A DNA stretch of 64,000 bases from Bacteroidota bacterium (GCA_023417935.1 JAEZDY010000003.1:1-64000); one strand, 5' to 3'; counted from the first letter of the stretch, positions 24,590-34,015 are shown. Notes: a model not told the origin generated them from the sequence alone. Numbers and translations are program-made.

Positions 24590-26768
24590 GTTCTATAACC
24601 ACCCTATAGAAATTTGGGGTGGCGTTGAGTGTTCTGTAGTAAGAATTAATGGAACCATTCATGATCAACTTGATATGAATGGTCACGAAGAGCGGGATAG
24701 CGACCTTGATCTTTTTTCAGATCTGGGAATAACTAAATTACGATATCCGCTTTTATGGGAAAAGTACACAAATCAGGGAGATTTATTCTTTGAACTACAT
24801 GATCGGAGACTTGAAAAGTTAAGATCACTGAATATTGATCCAATTGCAGGTTTACTTCATCATGGCAGTGGTCCGTTTGATACTGATATGATGCAATCCG
24901 ATTTTGCTTATCGGCTAGCCGACTATGCTTATATAATTGCCAAAAAGTACCCGTGGATTGAATATTACACACCCGTTAATGAACCATTAACCACTGCAAG
25001 GTTCTCAGGATTATATGGTATATGGTACCCACATTTCAGGGATGACTATGCTTTTGCGCGAATATTTCTAAATGAGCTAAAAGGCATCGTTCTGTCAATG
25101 AAAAGAATACGGGAGATAAATTCAAATGCGAAACTCATACAGACAGAGGACATCGCAAGGGTTCATAGTACAGGGAAGTTAAAATACCAGGCCGATCTTG
25201 AAAATGAAAGAACATGGCTTACGTATGATATCCTTACGGGCAACTTCAATCACGAACATCTTTTCTGGAGGTATTTTCTTGATATTGGTATTCCTAAAGA
25301 GGACCTTGAGTTTTTCCTTGAAAATAAGACACCTCCGGCAATTTGTGGCTTCAATTATTACGTTACCAGTGAACGCTTCCTCGATCACAGGCTTACTGAG
25401 TATCCTGAAGTTTGCATTGGAGGCAATGATTTCCATGACTACGCCGATATTGAGGTTGTTAGGGTTAATGAGCAGAACCTGGCAGGTATTGAAGTGCTAC
25501 TAAAGGAAGCAGCAACACGATATGATTTACCTGTTGCTTTGACAGAAATACATCTAGCCTGTACCCGCGAAGAGCAGTTAAGATGGTTTGAAGAAGCATA
25601 TACGGCTGCTTCAAAGTTGAAAAGTGAAGGCTTCGATGTGAGGGCTATAACTGCCTGGTCACTTCTGGGAAGTTATGATTGGAATACTTTATTACAATTA
25701 AAGGGGGCATACTATGAATCAGGTGTGTTCGATGTAAGATCGGGCATTCCACGTCCAACAGCTTTGGTTAATCTTCTTAAGTCATATGCCGGGCTAAACT
25801 CACTGTACCAATCACTGCTTCAGGTGCCCGGATGGTGGAAACGCAACATCAGATATAGATACCACCTCCCTGACAATCTTGATGATGAAATTGTTAAGGA
25901 GCTAAACAATTACCAGGAATTAACACCTTTGTTAATATTCGGAGATGGCAGTATGGCATACGCATTTGAAAAAATGTGTAATATTCGCGGAATACCTTCG
26001 GTCAAAGTTCCAATCAAAAACTACCTTGCATTTAGTGAGGCTTCTTTGCTTAACCTAATAGCTAAACATAATCCCTGGGCAGTTGTAAATACAGCCGGAA
26101 ATCTAAAGATTGACGAAGCAGAACTCTCGCCACTCAACTCATACCAGGAGTACACGCTTTTCCCGAAAATACTTGCAAGTGTCTGCTACAAAAGTGACCT
26201 ACCAATGTTGACTTTTTCAACTGACCAGGTATTCAATGGTAAAAAGCGAAAACCATATCTTGAGTCTGATGCGACTGATCCCTTGAACGTATACGGAATG
26301 TCGAAAAAACTGGCAGAGGACAATATACTAGCAATCAATCCAGGAGTTTTGATTGTAAGGTCAGGATTAGTGATGAATCCATGGAATAGCGAGGATTTCC
26401 TTTTGAAAATTCTATTTAATAATGACACTAAGCCAAATCGCTATTTATTTTCCGATATCGTAATGTCACCTGCTTACATTCCTGATGTAATAAATACAGC
26501 CCTTGATCTTCTAATTGATGGTGAGAAAGGCATTTGGCATATTTCAGGCCCTGAAGCTATTTCATATCATGATTTCGCTAAACTGGCAGTTGATATTGCA
26601 GGAATTGGAAATTCAAACATTTATTCGATGCAGTCAATACGTCTTGCTTCACAAGCACTTATACCATCATATTCAGTACTGCGAAGTTCAGGAGGTTTGG
26701 TCCTGCCCCCTCTTGCTCCATCTATTAACAAATACATAATTGAAGCAGGAAAAAGATTTAGTGCCTGA
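24576..26768 (+). CDS. GH1-like glycosidase fused to RmlD-like SDR
   Basis: The 730-residue fusion has two halves. Residues 1-415 are a GH1 (beta-glucosidase)-type barrel with acid/base E136 in YTPVNEP and nucleophile E324 in LTEIHLA. Residues ~450-728 are a dTDP-4-dehydrorhamnose reductase-like SDR with STDQVFNGKKRKPY and catalytic Y573-x3-K577 (YGMSK). The nucleotide loop reads FGDGSMA rather than GxxGxLG, so cofactor binding may be altered. There is no signal peptide, so the glycosidase half is cytoplasmic and may act as a transglycosidase. It overlaps the glycosyltransferase gene by 14 bp. Product unknown. Confidence 0.85.
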   Translation: MKQAEFYNHPIEIWGGVECSVVRINGTIHDQLDMNGHEERDSDLDLFSDLGITKLRYPLLWEKYTNQGDLFFELHDRRLEKLRSLNIDPIAGLLHHGSGPFDTDMMQSDFAYRLADYAYIIAKKYPWIEYYTPVNEPLTTARFSGLYGIWYPHFRDDYAFARIFLNELKGIVLSMKRIREINSNAKLIQTEDIARVHSTGKLKYQADLENERTWLTYDILTGNFNHEHLFWRYFLDIGIPKEDLEFFLENKTPPAICGFNYYVTSERFLDHRLTEYPEVCIGGNDFHDYADIEVVRVNEQNLAGIEVLLKEAATRYDLPVALTEIHLACTREEQLRWFEEAYTAASKLKSEGFDVRAITAWSLLGSYDWNTLLQLKGAYYESGVFDVRSGIPRPTALVNLLKSYAGLNSLYQSLLQVPGWWKRNIRYRYHLPDNLDDEIVKELNNYQELTPLLIFGDGSMAYAFEKMCNIRGIPSVKVPIKNYLAFSEASLLNLIAKHNPWAVVNTAGNLKIDEAELSPLNSYQEYTLFPKILASVCYKSDLPMLTFSTDQVFNGKKRKPYLESDATDPLNVYGMSKKLAEDNILAINPGVLIVRSGLVMNPWNSEDFLLKILFNNDTKPNRYLFSDIVMSPAYIPDVINTALDLLIDGEKGIWHISGPEAISYHDFAKLAVDIAGIGNSNIYSMQSIRLASQALIPSYSVLRSSGGLVLPPLAPSINKYIIEAGKRFSA

Positions 26769-26878
26769 TGAAACACAAGGTACTAGTCACAATCTATAAT
26801 GAAAAGCAGTTGTGCCATAAAACGTAAGGCCATTGTACCAATAAAATATTCAGGTTTTAAACCTCAAAATATCAGGCT

Positions 26879-28072
26879 ATGAGAAAATTCATGTTTGCCA
26901 CGGGCATTGAAAACAGTTACCCCACAATAGAAATGCCCGATGGGACAATCAAACGTGTTGATGAAATGGAAAAATCCAGTCATTATCAATACTGGGATAC
27001 TGACTTTGCGCTAACCAAAGAACTTGGCATAAATGTACTTCGCTATGGTCCTCCGTATTTTAGTGCCAGCCGCGGTCCCGGATCATATGACTGGAACTTT
27101 ACCGATGAAACATTCAATGCTCTAAAAGAAATGGGCATAACACCTATTGTTGACTTATGTCATTTTGGAGTGCCCGACTGGATTGGCAATTTCCAGAATC
27201 CGGGATTTCCTGAATATTTTGCAGAGTTCGCTACAGCCTTTGCACAGCGGTATCCCTGGTGCACTATATATACTCCCATAAATGAGATTTATATAGCGGC
27301 AACGTTCTCTGCCCAATATGGGTGGTGGAATGAGAGATTATCAGGTGATAAACACTTTGTTAATGCACTCAAGCATCTTTGCAAGGCAAACATTCTTGCC
27401 ATGAAGGCCATCCTGAAGATTCAGCCTGATGCTGTTTTCATACAAAGTGAATCAGCCGAATATTACCACGCTGAAGAACCTGCTTGCCTGCCCCTTGCAA
27501 ATTTATTGAATGAGAAACGCTTCTTGTCGCTCGACCTGGTATATGGGCATCCCATTAGTGTGCCTATGTACGAATATTTACTGGAGAACGGCATGACCAA
27601 GAACGAGTATCATTGGTTTATGAACAATGGGAATATGTTACGGTGCATCATGGGCAACGACTACTATATTACAAACGAGCACCTTGTAAAAGCTGATGGA
27701 ACAACATTCGCTTCGGGAGAAATATTTGGATATCACGTAATCACTCATCAGTATTTCCGCAGGTATAACCTACCTGTAATGCACACTGAAACAAATATAC
27801 TTGAGCCGCTATCAGTGGAGTGGCTAAAAAAACAATGGACCAATGCGTACCAGCTTAAACAGGATGGTGTGCCACTTCTTGGTTTTACATGGTATAGCCT
27901 TACTGATCAGGTAGATTGGGATACTGCGTTACGTGAAGATAATGGGAATGTTAACAAACTGGGCTTATACGATCTTGATAGAAAGATCAGGCCTGTTGGC
28001 AAGGCATATAAGAAAATCATTGACCAATGGTCAGATATTCTTGACCAGGAACCCTACGGTTTCCATATTTAA
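26879..28072 (+). CDS. GH1-like glycosidase, stand-alone
   Basis: A 397-residue GH1/clan-A barrel, shorter than typical GH1 enzymes (~450). Acid/base E136 is in YTPINEI and nucleophile E304 in MHTETN; both are present, so activity is plausible. ITPIVDLCHFGVPDWIG and the C-terminal YSLTDQVDWDTAL segment match the family. There is no signal peptide. It lies 110 bp after the GH1-RmlD fusion, on the same strand, and precedes a bidirectional terminator. The two GH1 domains are diverged, suggesting distinct substrates or a heteromeric pair. Confidence 0.85.
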   Translation: MRKFMFATGIENSYPTIEMPDGTIKRVDEMEKSSHYQYWDTDFALTKELGINVLRYGPPYFSASRGPGSYDWNFTDETFNALKEMGITPIVDLCHFGVPDWIGNFQNPGFPEYFAEFATAFAQRYPWCTIYTPINEIYIAATFSAQYGWWNERLSGDKHFVNALKHLCKANILAMKAILKIQPDAVFIQSESAEYYHAEEPACLPLANLLNEKRFLSLDLVYGHPISVPMYEYLLENGMTKNEYHWFMNNGNMLRCIMGNDYYITNEHLVKADGTTFASGEIFGYHVITHQYFRRYNLPVMHTETNILEPLSVEWLKKQWTNAYQLKQDGVPLLGFTWYSLTDQVDWDTALREDNGNVNKLGLYDLDRKIRPVGKAYKKIIDQWSDILDQEPYGFHI

Positions 28073-28158
28073 TATATATATTCCGGTATGTTCTCTAATG
28101 CTTGATTCCAATGCTTTTCTTATCTATGTATGCACCCGGGAAGTGAAATTTAAACACA

Positions 28159-28189
28159 AAAAAATCGAGGCAAAATACCTCGATTTTTT
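28159..28189. terminator. bidirectional terminator
   Basis: A 12-bp perfect stem (aaaaaatcgagg / cctcgatttttt) with a caaaata loop, flanked by A and T runs. It serves both the GH1 gene (+) and the sigma-factor gene (-). Confidence 0.9.
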
Positions 28190-28216
28190 GTTGGTTAATT
28201 AAATGATAATCAGCAA

Positions 28217-28714
28217 TTACGATTGAAACTCTTTTAATGATTCCATAAGTTTCTTACGTGTGAAGAAAATCCTACTTTTAACTGTACCTATTGAAAGGTT
28301 TAGGTTCTCAGCTATTTCTTTATACTTGTAACCTGCAGCATGCATTTCAAAAGGCATCCTTTGGTCTTTTTCAAGCCTTGATATACCGGCCTTTATTTCC
28401 TTGGTTGACATCTCAGATTCAGGTGAGCCAAAGTCAGATTTCTTAGGAATATTTAGATAGTACAGATCTTCTGAATTGTCAACTATGGTATTGGCCTTCT
28501 TATTGCGTCGGTAATTATTAATGAAGGTATTCTTCATTATTGTAAATGTCCATGCTTTCAGGTTGGTTTGATCTGCAAATTTATCCCTGTGCATTAGAGC
28601 CTTCAAATAGGTATCCTGTATAAGATCTTTTGCCTCTTCTTTATCATTAGTCAGTGTGTATGCAAAATAGAAGAGATGATCGTGTAGACTTATTAATTTG
28701 CTGCTAAATTCCAT
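28217..28714 (-). CDS. ECF-type RNA polymerase sigma factor
   Basis: The 165-residue protein has sigma region 2 (DLIQDTYLKALMH, then KAWTFTIMKNTFINNYRR) and a region 4 helix-turn-helix (YKYKEIAENLNLSIGTVKSRIFFTRKKL). No anti-sigma gene is adjacent. The 147-bp gap behind it separates it from the DUF4142 lipoprotein gene, transcribed the same way. Its neighbourhood of stress-type proteins suggests it directs an envelope or oxidative stress regulon. The target promoter is unknown. Confidence 0.92.
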   Translation of the reverse strand: MEFSSKLISLHDHLFYFAYTLTNDKEEAKDLIQDTYLKALMHRDKFADQTNLKAWTFTIMKNTFINNYRRNKKANTIVDNSEDLYYLNIPKKSDFGSPESEMSTKEIKAGISRLEKDQRMPFEMHAAGYKYKEIAENLNLSIGTVKSRIFFTRKKLMESLKEFQS

Positions 28715-28861
28715 GTTATAAAAATTTTAGGTTTGTTGTTTTTTGAGTTTGCAATGAGTATTTAATCAGTGCTTTTAGTATTAGACCATAGCTCATAAAT
28801 TACCCGGGAATCAATTAAGGGAATCAATGTATTTACTAATGGTCAAAACCAATTAATAGGC

Positions 28862-29446
28862 TTAGTCCCTATTGTCGATATAATCTTTAATATTCTTGGC
28901 TGAATCCTGATGCATTAATAGAATGCTAAGAGTGTTAGCTGCGAAAGCTTTGATATCAGCATCGTTTCCTTTTTCAGCTTGTTTCTTGAATTTATCAACA
29001 TCATTTTCATGATCGTCGATCATTTCCTTCATATACGCCTTATCGAATTCAAAACCACGTTTTTCTTTAATATCGTTAATTTTATCAAGATGTTTGTCAT
29101 CAAGAGCTGTAGGTATAGTGATATTCTTACTTGCGGCAAGGGCTTTTAATTCGTTATTAGCTTTTGAATGGTCTCTTACCATCATTGCTCCAAAGTTTCT
29201 TACTCTAGCATCTTGCGCATTTTGTTGAGCATATTGACCAAGCTCAACTTCCAATAGACCACCATAAGCTGCTTCTTCCATGAAATCGATATCACGATCT
29301 TCATCGCCTAGCATGTCGTTATCATTATCATTCAATTCTACTGAGTCATTAATGTTGTCTCTGTCACGAGCACCTTGATTGTTACATGAGATCATAAAGG
29401 CTGATAATAGCATTACCAGAAAAAACTTAAGCGTATTTGTTTTCAT
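28862..29446 (-). CDS. DUF4142 lipoprotein
   Basis: The 194-residue protein has a signal peptide with lipobox MISC (Cys21), an Asp/Asn-rich linker (DNINDSVELNDNDNDM) and a ferritin-like four-helix DUF4142 domain, about residues 55-190. The helical pattern LGQYAQQNAQDARVRNFG and MVRDHSKANNEL is typical. The domain is related to DUF305 and hemerythrin-like bundles, but no full metal-site is obvious. These proteins are often stress-induced in Bacteroidota. It is upstream of, and co-directional with, the ECF sigma gene. Confidence 0.85.
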   Translation of the reverse strand: MKTNTLKFFLVMLLSAFMISCNNQGARDRDNINDSVELNDNDNDMLGDEDRDIDFMEEAAYGGLLEVELGQYAQQNAQDARVRNFGAMMVRDHSKANNELKALAASKNITIPTALDDKHLDKINDIKEKRGFEFDKAYMKEMIDDHENDVDKFKKQAEKGNDADIKAFAANTLSILLMHQDSAKNIKDYIDNRD

Positions 29447-29894
29447 AGAATCATTTTTTAGGGTTAATATTTTCTCTTTCCTGTTTGAAAAGTGAGGTTG
29501 TTTTGGCTAAGAATCCTATCCGAAAATTGATAACACAAAAGTGATTACGATTGGGCCAAATGGCGTTACACGATTCCAATGAAATGTTACATCATTTACA
29601 GTTAATTATGTTGATAAGCAAACTAAACAGCATCTACAATAGGCATGAAAGCCTTGATATTACTACAATCCAACAACTAATTAAAGGCTCAAAAAATGCT
29701 ATAAAGAATTGAGTTTTGCCATTAATACTGCAAAAAGCTCATCACAAAAAGAGGTGGGCTCTGGTTATAGTTTGTTGAATTATTTTGGTCAAGATGTGAA
29801 TCATGAAAGGAAACAATAAGATTATATAACACTTAAAACTCCATGGTCTTTCATCTTTGCAATTAAGATTATTCAACAATCTAAAAAGACAAAA
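29447..29894. other. divergent intergenic region, no feature identified
   Basis: About 450 bp between the DUF4142 gene (-) and the glycine-zipper protein gene (+). It must hold two promoters. CATCTTTG at 29852-29859, 36 nt before the downstream ATG, is one mismatch from the TAnnTTTG box. I see no hairpin, repeat or small gene. Confidence 0.4.
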
Positions 29895-30443
29895 ATGGAG
29901 CACCAGGGAAACGACAGAAAAAGGAATGTACTAACAGGTATGTTTAGAGACAGGGCATCAGCTGAGCGTGCATATAATAATATGTATGAGCGTGGTTATA
30001 AGGATGATGATATCAACATTATGATGTCAGACGAGACCAGAAAGCGACACTTCTCAACCGACAAACGAACTGACCGCGATGAAACCAACTTTGGCAATAA
30101 AGCCCTTGAAGGTGCAGGTGCAGGATCAGCAATCGGAGGTGCAGTAGGTGCAGCAGCAGGTATAATTGCAGCAATTGGAACAAGTATAGCAATTCCTGGT
30201 CTTGGATTGGTAATAGCCGGTCCTCTTGCAGCAGGTCTGGCAGGTGCAGGTGCAGGTGGAATAACTGGTGGTATAGTTGGAGCTTTGGTTGGAGCCGGAA
30301 TACCTGAGGATAGAGCTCAAAAATATGAGAAAGGAATTAAGGACGGTAACATTGTTATGGGTGTTCGTCCCAGATCAGATGAAGACGCTGATTATTTGGA
30401 AGAGGACTGGCGCAGGAACGAAGGACTAGACATTGAGAGATAG
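29895..30443 (+). CDS. general-stress-type protein with glycine zipper
   Basis: A 182-residue protein. The first ~50 residues (TGMFRDRASAERAYNNMY) resemble the YflT / general stress protein 17M fold. A long Gly/Ala-rich hydrophobic stretch, about residues 75-140, has GxxxG glycine-zipper periodicity and could insert into membranes. The C-terminal 40 residues are charged. Related proteins are induced by osmotic or heat stress in Bacteroidota. There is no signal peptide, so inner-membrane association is likely. It opens a run of co-directional small stress-type genes. Confidence 0.75.
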   Translation: MEHQGNDRKRNVLTGMFRDRASAERAYNNMYERGYKDDDINIMMSDETRKRHFSTDKRTDRDETNFGNKALEGAGAGSAIGGAVGAAAGIIAAIGTSIAIPGLGLVIAGPLAAGLAGAGAGGITGGIVGALVGAGIPEDRAQKYEKGIKDGNIVMGVRPRSDEDADYLEEDWRRNEGLDIER

Positions 30444-30509
30444 CCTCTATTAAAAGGACTAAATTGATTAAGAATAAAATATTTTACTAACAATTAATAC
30501 TAAGCAATC

Positions 30510-30845
30510 ATGAACAGAATCAAGAAAGCTAATGACAGCGCAAACAACACATCAAAAGTTAGATTTGAAGATACAGTTGAGGGCAAGAAAATACTAAGTT
30601 CAATAAGTGCAGCCTTCCATAATATTCGAATGGAAAATGAATATATAGGTGAAACGAGGATAATGCAAAATCTTTCAAAAAAAAACAAGACCAAATACTA
30701 CACAAGCAATTTTGAGGATGGACTGGATAAATTGATAAAAAGCAAAACCATAAGCAAGAAAAAAACCAGCATTGGTAATGATGTACTTCTGCCTCAGGAT
30801 AAAAATAATGCAGGTTATACCAGGACATCACTACCAAAGAATTAA
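30510..30845 (+). CDS. hypothetical basic protein, 111 residues
   Basis: A lysine/asparagine-rich soluble protein with no recognised domain. A start like MNRIKKANDSANNTSKVRF and the KTISKKKTSIG segment suggest a basic, possibly disordered protein. It lies 66 bp after the glycine-zipper gene and is followed by a hairpin. The frame is preferred over the antisense frames in the same place because of orientation and spacing. Function unknown. Confidence 0.55.
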   Translation: MNRIKKANDSANNTSKVRFEDTVEGKKILSSISAAFHNIRMENEYIGETRIMQNLSKKNKTKYYTSNFEDGLDKLIKSKTISKKKTSIGNDVLLPQDKNNAGYTRTSLPKN

Positions 30846-30896
30846 TAAACTTATGTGTTATCCTCCTGGAGAATAACCTAATAATTTAAGCAGCAT

Positions 30897-30919
30897 GAAA
30901 GCGGGAAATTCCCGCTTTC
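30897..30919 (+). terminator. hairpin after the 111-residue ORF
   Basis: A 10-bp stem (gaaagcggga / tcccgctttc) with an aat loop. No strong T-run follows, so it may terminate weakly or stabilise the transcript. The next gene starts 40 bp on. Confidence 0.55.
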
Positions 30920-30958
30920 TCAACCTCAGGAGATTAGCATATATTAAACCTGAACACT

Positions 30959-31150
30959 ATGAAAACCATGCTTTACACAACCGCAGTAATTTTACTTGTT
31001 GCCTGGGCAATCAGCTTTATAGTATTCAATGCATCAAACGAAATTCACGCATTATTGGCCATTGACTTCCTTATTATACTTAAAGCATTGAAGCCTGAAA
31101 AAGAAGAGAGAATTACCCGCATTACCAGTGAACGTAATTATATTAAATAG
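30959..31150 (+). CDS. small membrane protein, Lmo0937/DUF5670-like
   Basis: A 63-residue protein with two predicted hydrophobic helices (TAVILLVAWAISFIVF and HALLAIDFLIILKAL) and a charged C-terminal tail (KPEKEERITRITSERNY). The MLYTTAVILLVAWAI pattern matches the tiny Lmo0937-type family, common in stress-gene neighbourhoods. The tail is longer than usual. It lies 8 bp upstream of the UbiA gene, so it may be part of that operon. Function unknown. Confidence 0.7.
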   Translation: MKTMLYTTAVILLVAWAISFIVFNASNEIHALLAIDFLIILKALKPEKEERITRITSERNYIK

Positions 31151-31158
31151 TAAATCAC

Positions 31159-32061
31159 TTGGCAGATAACCATTATAAGTTGTCAGGCAGATCAATCTTG
31201 CCAAAAAGCACCATATTGCATCTACGGTTCCACTTTTCATTCTTTCTCTTGCCAGTATTTTTATTTGCAGTTAGCCAATCGCCTGTAATCAATATACTTA
31301 ATACCCTGATTGCCTTCTTTATACTACATTTCCTGGTTTTCCCATCCAGCAATGGATATAATAGCTATCATGATAAAGACACTGACAGCATTGGTCTTTT
31401 AAAAAACCCTCCACCAGTCAGCAAGAACTTATTATATTTTACAAATGTAATGGACATCATTGCCATTTCCGCCGGATTAATAATATCACTCTGGTTTTCG
31501 ATTCTGGTTGCAGGTTTTATTGTCATGTCCAGAAGCTATAGTAACCGAACCATCCGGCTTAAGAAATACCCTGTTATAGCATTCCTGATCGTAGCTTTTT
31601 TCCAGGGAGGTTACGTTTATATAATGACTTTATTTGCTACTTCCGATATAAATAGCTTTTATCCTATAGTTACATCTGGTAACCTGAGGGCTGTAATCAT
31701 TTCTTCACTTTTTGTCGGCAGTATCTATCCCTTAACCCAGATATATCAGCATACATCTGATAAAAACGACGGTGTGATCAGTCTCAGCTATAAGCTGGGT
31801 TATATAGGCTCCTTCATTTTTTCAATGTCTTTGTTTTTAATTGCTTCGATATTGATGTATTTTCATTTCAGTATCATGCAAAACATATCTTCATTTTTCC
31901 TGTTTTCAATTTTAATGCTGCCTGTATTTATTTACTTTCTTTTCTGGATATACAAGGTAAAAACAAGTAAAAAATACGCAGCTTACGAGTATTCTATGTT
32001 GATGAATATAATTACATCAATATGCATGAATGCTTTTTTTCTAATTCTCATACTGGATTAA
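31159..32061 (+). CDS. UbiA-family prenyltransferase
   Basis: The frame opens at TTG 31159, since no ATG exists before residue ~95; TTG at 31180 or 31198 is also possible. The 300-residue product is polytopic with 7-8 helices. The first Asp-rich motif is NSYHDKDTD (residues 68-76), the UbiA NDxxDxxxD equivalent. The second Asp motif is near QIYQHTSDKNDG. UbiA enzymes transfer prenyl chains from a diphosphate to an aromatic ring. The stop overlaps the type III PKS start (TAATG), so the two are coupled. The likely acceptor is the polyketide phenol made by the next gene. Confidence 0.85.
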   Translation: MADNHYKLSGRSILPKSTILHLRFHFSFFLLPVFLFAVSQSPVINILNTLIAFFILHFLVFPSSNGYNSYHDKDTDSIGLLKNPPPVSKNLLYFTNVMDIIAISAGLIISLWFSILVAGFIVMSRSYSNRTIRLKKYPVIAFLIVAFFQGGYVYIMTLFATSDINSFYPIVTSGNLRAVIISSLFVGSIYPLTQIYQHTSDKNDGVISLSYKLGYIGSFIFSMSLFLIASILMYFHFSIMQNISSFFLFSILMLPVFIYFLFWIYKVKTSKKYAAYEYSMLMNIITSICMNAFFLILILD

Positions 32062-33302
32062 TGTCAACAAAAACAAAGCTCAACCAAGTTCTTATATCAA
32101 CAGTTAAGCGCTCAAAAAACGCTAACTCAAATTTAGAAGAACAACATCGCAATTCATCCGCAGTTGGCCAAAATGTAACAGATAGAAAAGTTATAGCAAC
32201 AGATCGAAAGTTGACTAGTGTAATTGCAGCAATAGGAACCCAGGCAGCACCATATTCTTTTAGGCAGGAGGAAGTTGCACGGTACATGGGTGATATGTAT
32301 GCTGATAATACAGCTGCAAGGAAAATAAACATTCTCTCCAGACAAAGCGGCATACACTACAGGCAATCAGTAATTCCTGACTTTAGTGTTGGTTGTGAAA
32401 AGCCGGAGCTATTTAGGTATAGTGACATTCCGGATGTGGCAAAGCGGATGGAAATATACAAAAGCAAGGTATTACCAATAGCAACTGCAGCCATTGATAA
32501 TGCCATTGAAAAGCTCAATGATCCAGCGTCATTAGAAAAGATCACGCATATCATAACAGTTACATGCACCGGCATGTATGCTCCCGGATTGGGCATTGAA
32601 CTCATCAATCATTATAACTTACCCGCAAACACATTTCATACAGCAATAAACTTCATGGGTTGTAATGCATCCTTTGCTGCTCTGCGTATGGCAGATCTAA
32701 TTCAGCAAAACGACCAAAACGCAATGACCCTTGTTGTTTGTGTAGAGTTATGCACCTTGCACTTTCAACCTAAAGACAATAACGATAATCTGCTTGCCAA
32801 TACACTGTTTGCCGATGGCGCTGCAGCAATGGTAATAACCTCGGCAGGATATGCTGACCAACACAAACTAAACGGTGTTCAAATAAGAGGTTTTCATACT
32901 CTTACCTTGAACGAAGGCAGTGAATTAATGGCATGGAACATTAATCCTGTTAATTTTGAAATGGTACTTAGCTCTGATATTCCTGAATTTATAGGAAGGA
33001 ATGTGAACTACATTTTCAAAGAAATTTCGCAATCTTTTAAACTTGATAATCCTGAAGATATAAAGTGGGGCATCCATCCGGGAGGTAAAAGAATACTTGA
33101 TGAATTCTGTAAAGCAATGAATATGAATAATAGCGAAATTGCTGAATCTTACCAGGTTCTTCAACAGCATGGTAATATGTCGTCAGTTACAATCATTTTT
33201 GTACTTGAAGAACTATTAAAGAAGACTCCTCCAAATACACAAATTATTACAATGGGTTTTGGTCCCGGCATAAGTGTTGAAACAGCATTATTGCATACTT
33301 GA
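32061..33302 (+). CDS. type III polyketide synthase (chalcone/stilbene synthase superfamily)
   Basis: The ATG at 32061 is chosen because it forms TAATG with the UbiA stop; an upstream ATG at 32022 would lie inside that gene. The 413-residue protein has the catalytic triad Cys201 (NFMGCNASF), His339 (GIHPGGKR) and Asn372 (HGNMSSV). It should condense an acyl starter with malonyl-CoA units to give a pyrone, resorcinol or related phenol. In Streptomyces and Azotobacter the relatives make alkylresorcinols. The product here is unknown. Gene order UbiA, PKS, methyltransferase, hydroxylase, methyltransferase indicates a tailored lipid quinone. Confidence 0.92.
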   Translation: MSTKTKLNQVLISTVKRSKNANSNLEEQHRNSSAVGQNVTDRKVIATDRKLTSVIAAIGTQAAPYSFRQEEVARYMGDMYADNTAARKINILSRQSGIHYRQSVIPDFSVGCEKPELFRYSDIPDVAKRMEIYKSKVLPIATAAIDNAIEKLNDPASLEKITHIITVTCTGMYAPGLGIELINHYNLPANTFHTAINFMGCNASFAALRMADLIQQNDQNAMTLVVCVELCTLHFQPKDNNDNLLANTLFADGAAAMVITSAGYADQHKLNGVQIRGFHTLTLNEGSELMAWNINPVNFEMVLSSDIPEFIGRNVNYIFKEISQSFKLDNPEDIKWGIHPGGKRILDEFCKAMNMNNSEIAESYQVLQQHGNMSSVTIIFVLEELLKKTPPNTQIITMGFGPGISVETALLHT

Positions 33303-33308
33303 GGCTGT

Positions 33309-34013
33309 ATGTCACTAAATTTCCATCAACGTTCAAATAAAAAGGAACTTATTGATTCTACTGATGTTCCGGCTGTTGAAACTATTCAAAACCTAAAGGA
33401 GCTTGATACTTATAACAGGTTAACTGGCAGCATTTGGTTTACTATAAGGCAATTGGAAAAATTGAAGCTTATTCAGGGCAAGCATTACCACCTTGTTGAT
33501 TTGGGTTGTGGTGGAGGTGAGTTTGTAGTAAGTGCAGACAAATGGGCCACGAAAAATAATATAGAAATGACCATATCGGGTGTTGATAATAATCCTATTG
33601 CTATTGGTTATTTGATTAATCGTATCAAACACCTAAAACAGATAAAGGCAGTTAATTCTGACTATAAATCTTTTCTTAACGGAGAAGTTCAAAGGATTGA
33701 CATAATCCATTGCGCATTGTTCACTCACCATTTGAATGATGACGAAATCATTGCACTTTTCAGGACTGCTAAAAAGTTAAAAGCAATATTACTAATTAGT
33801 GATCTTAAAAGAAGCAAATTGGCATATTATAGTGCAATTGCAATCACAAGGCTCATGAATGGATCTTCTTTGGCAAAGCATGATGGTCCATTATCAGTAC
33901 TCAGAGGTTTTAAAAAGAATGAAATTAAAACACTTGCCCAAAAAGCAGGCGTAGAAATTAAATGCATCTGCAATATGCCCTTTTTTCGTTATTTGTTTGT
34001 TATTACTCCGTAA
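33309..34013 (+). CDS. class I SAM methyltransferase
   Basis: A 234-residue protein with SAM motif I LVDLGCGGGEF (residues 62-72), followed by the acidic strand SGVDNNP (motif II) and the DIIHCALFTHHL motif. It starts 7 bp after the PKS stop and ends 3 bp before the FAD hydroxylase start. Small methyltransferases in alkylresorcinol clusters (SrsB-like) O- or C-methylate the ring. The target atom cannot be told from sequence. Confidence 0.88.
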   Translation: MSLNFHQRSNKKELIDSTDVPAVETIQNLKELDTYNRLTGSIWFTIRQLEKLKLIQGKHYHLVDLGCGGGEFVVSADKWATKNNIEMTISGVDNNPIAIGYLINRIKHLKQIKAVNSDYKSFLNGEVQRIDIIHCALFTHHLNDDEIIALFRTAKKLKAILLISDLKRSKLAYYSAIAITRLMNGSSLAKHDGPLSVLRGFKKNEIKTLAQKAGVEIKCICNMPFFRYLFVITP

Positions 34014-34015
34014 GA

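Noticed and set aside
26768..26827. 19-codon frame coupled by TGATG to the GH1-RmlD fusion gene
   Set aside because: It is too short, has no recognisable features and is probably chance.
21824..28072. The saccharide locus as a horizontally acquired island
   Set aside because: Base composition and codon use look like the neighbours, and no integrase, transposase or tRNA attachment site flanks it. No mobile element is recognisable anywhere in the window.
30126..30320. Minus-strand Cys/Ser/Tyr-rich ORF
   Set aside because: It is antisense to the Gly/Ala-rich zipper of the stress protein; the composition follows from codon complementarity.
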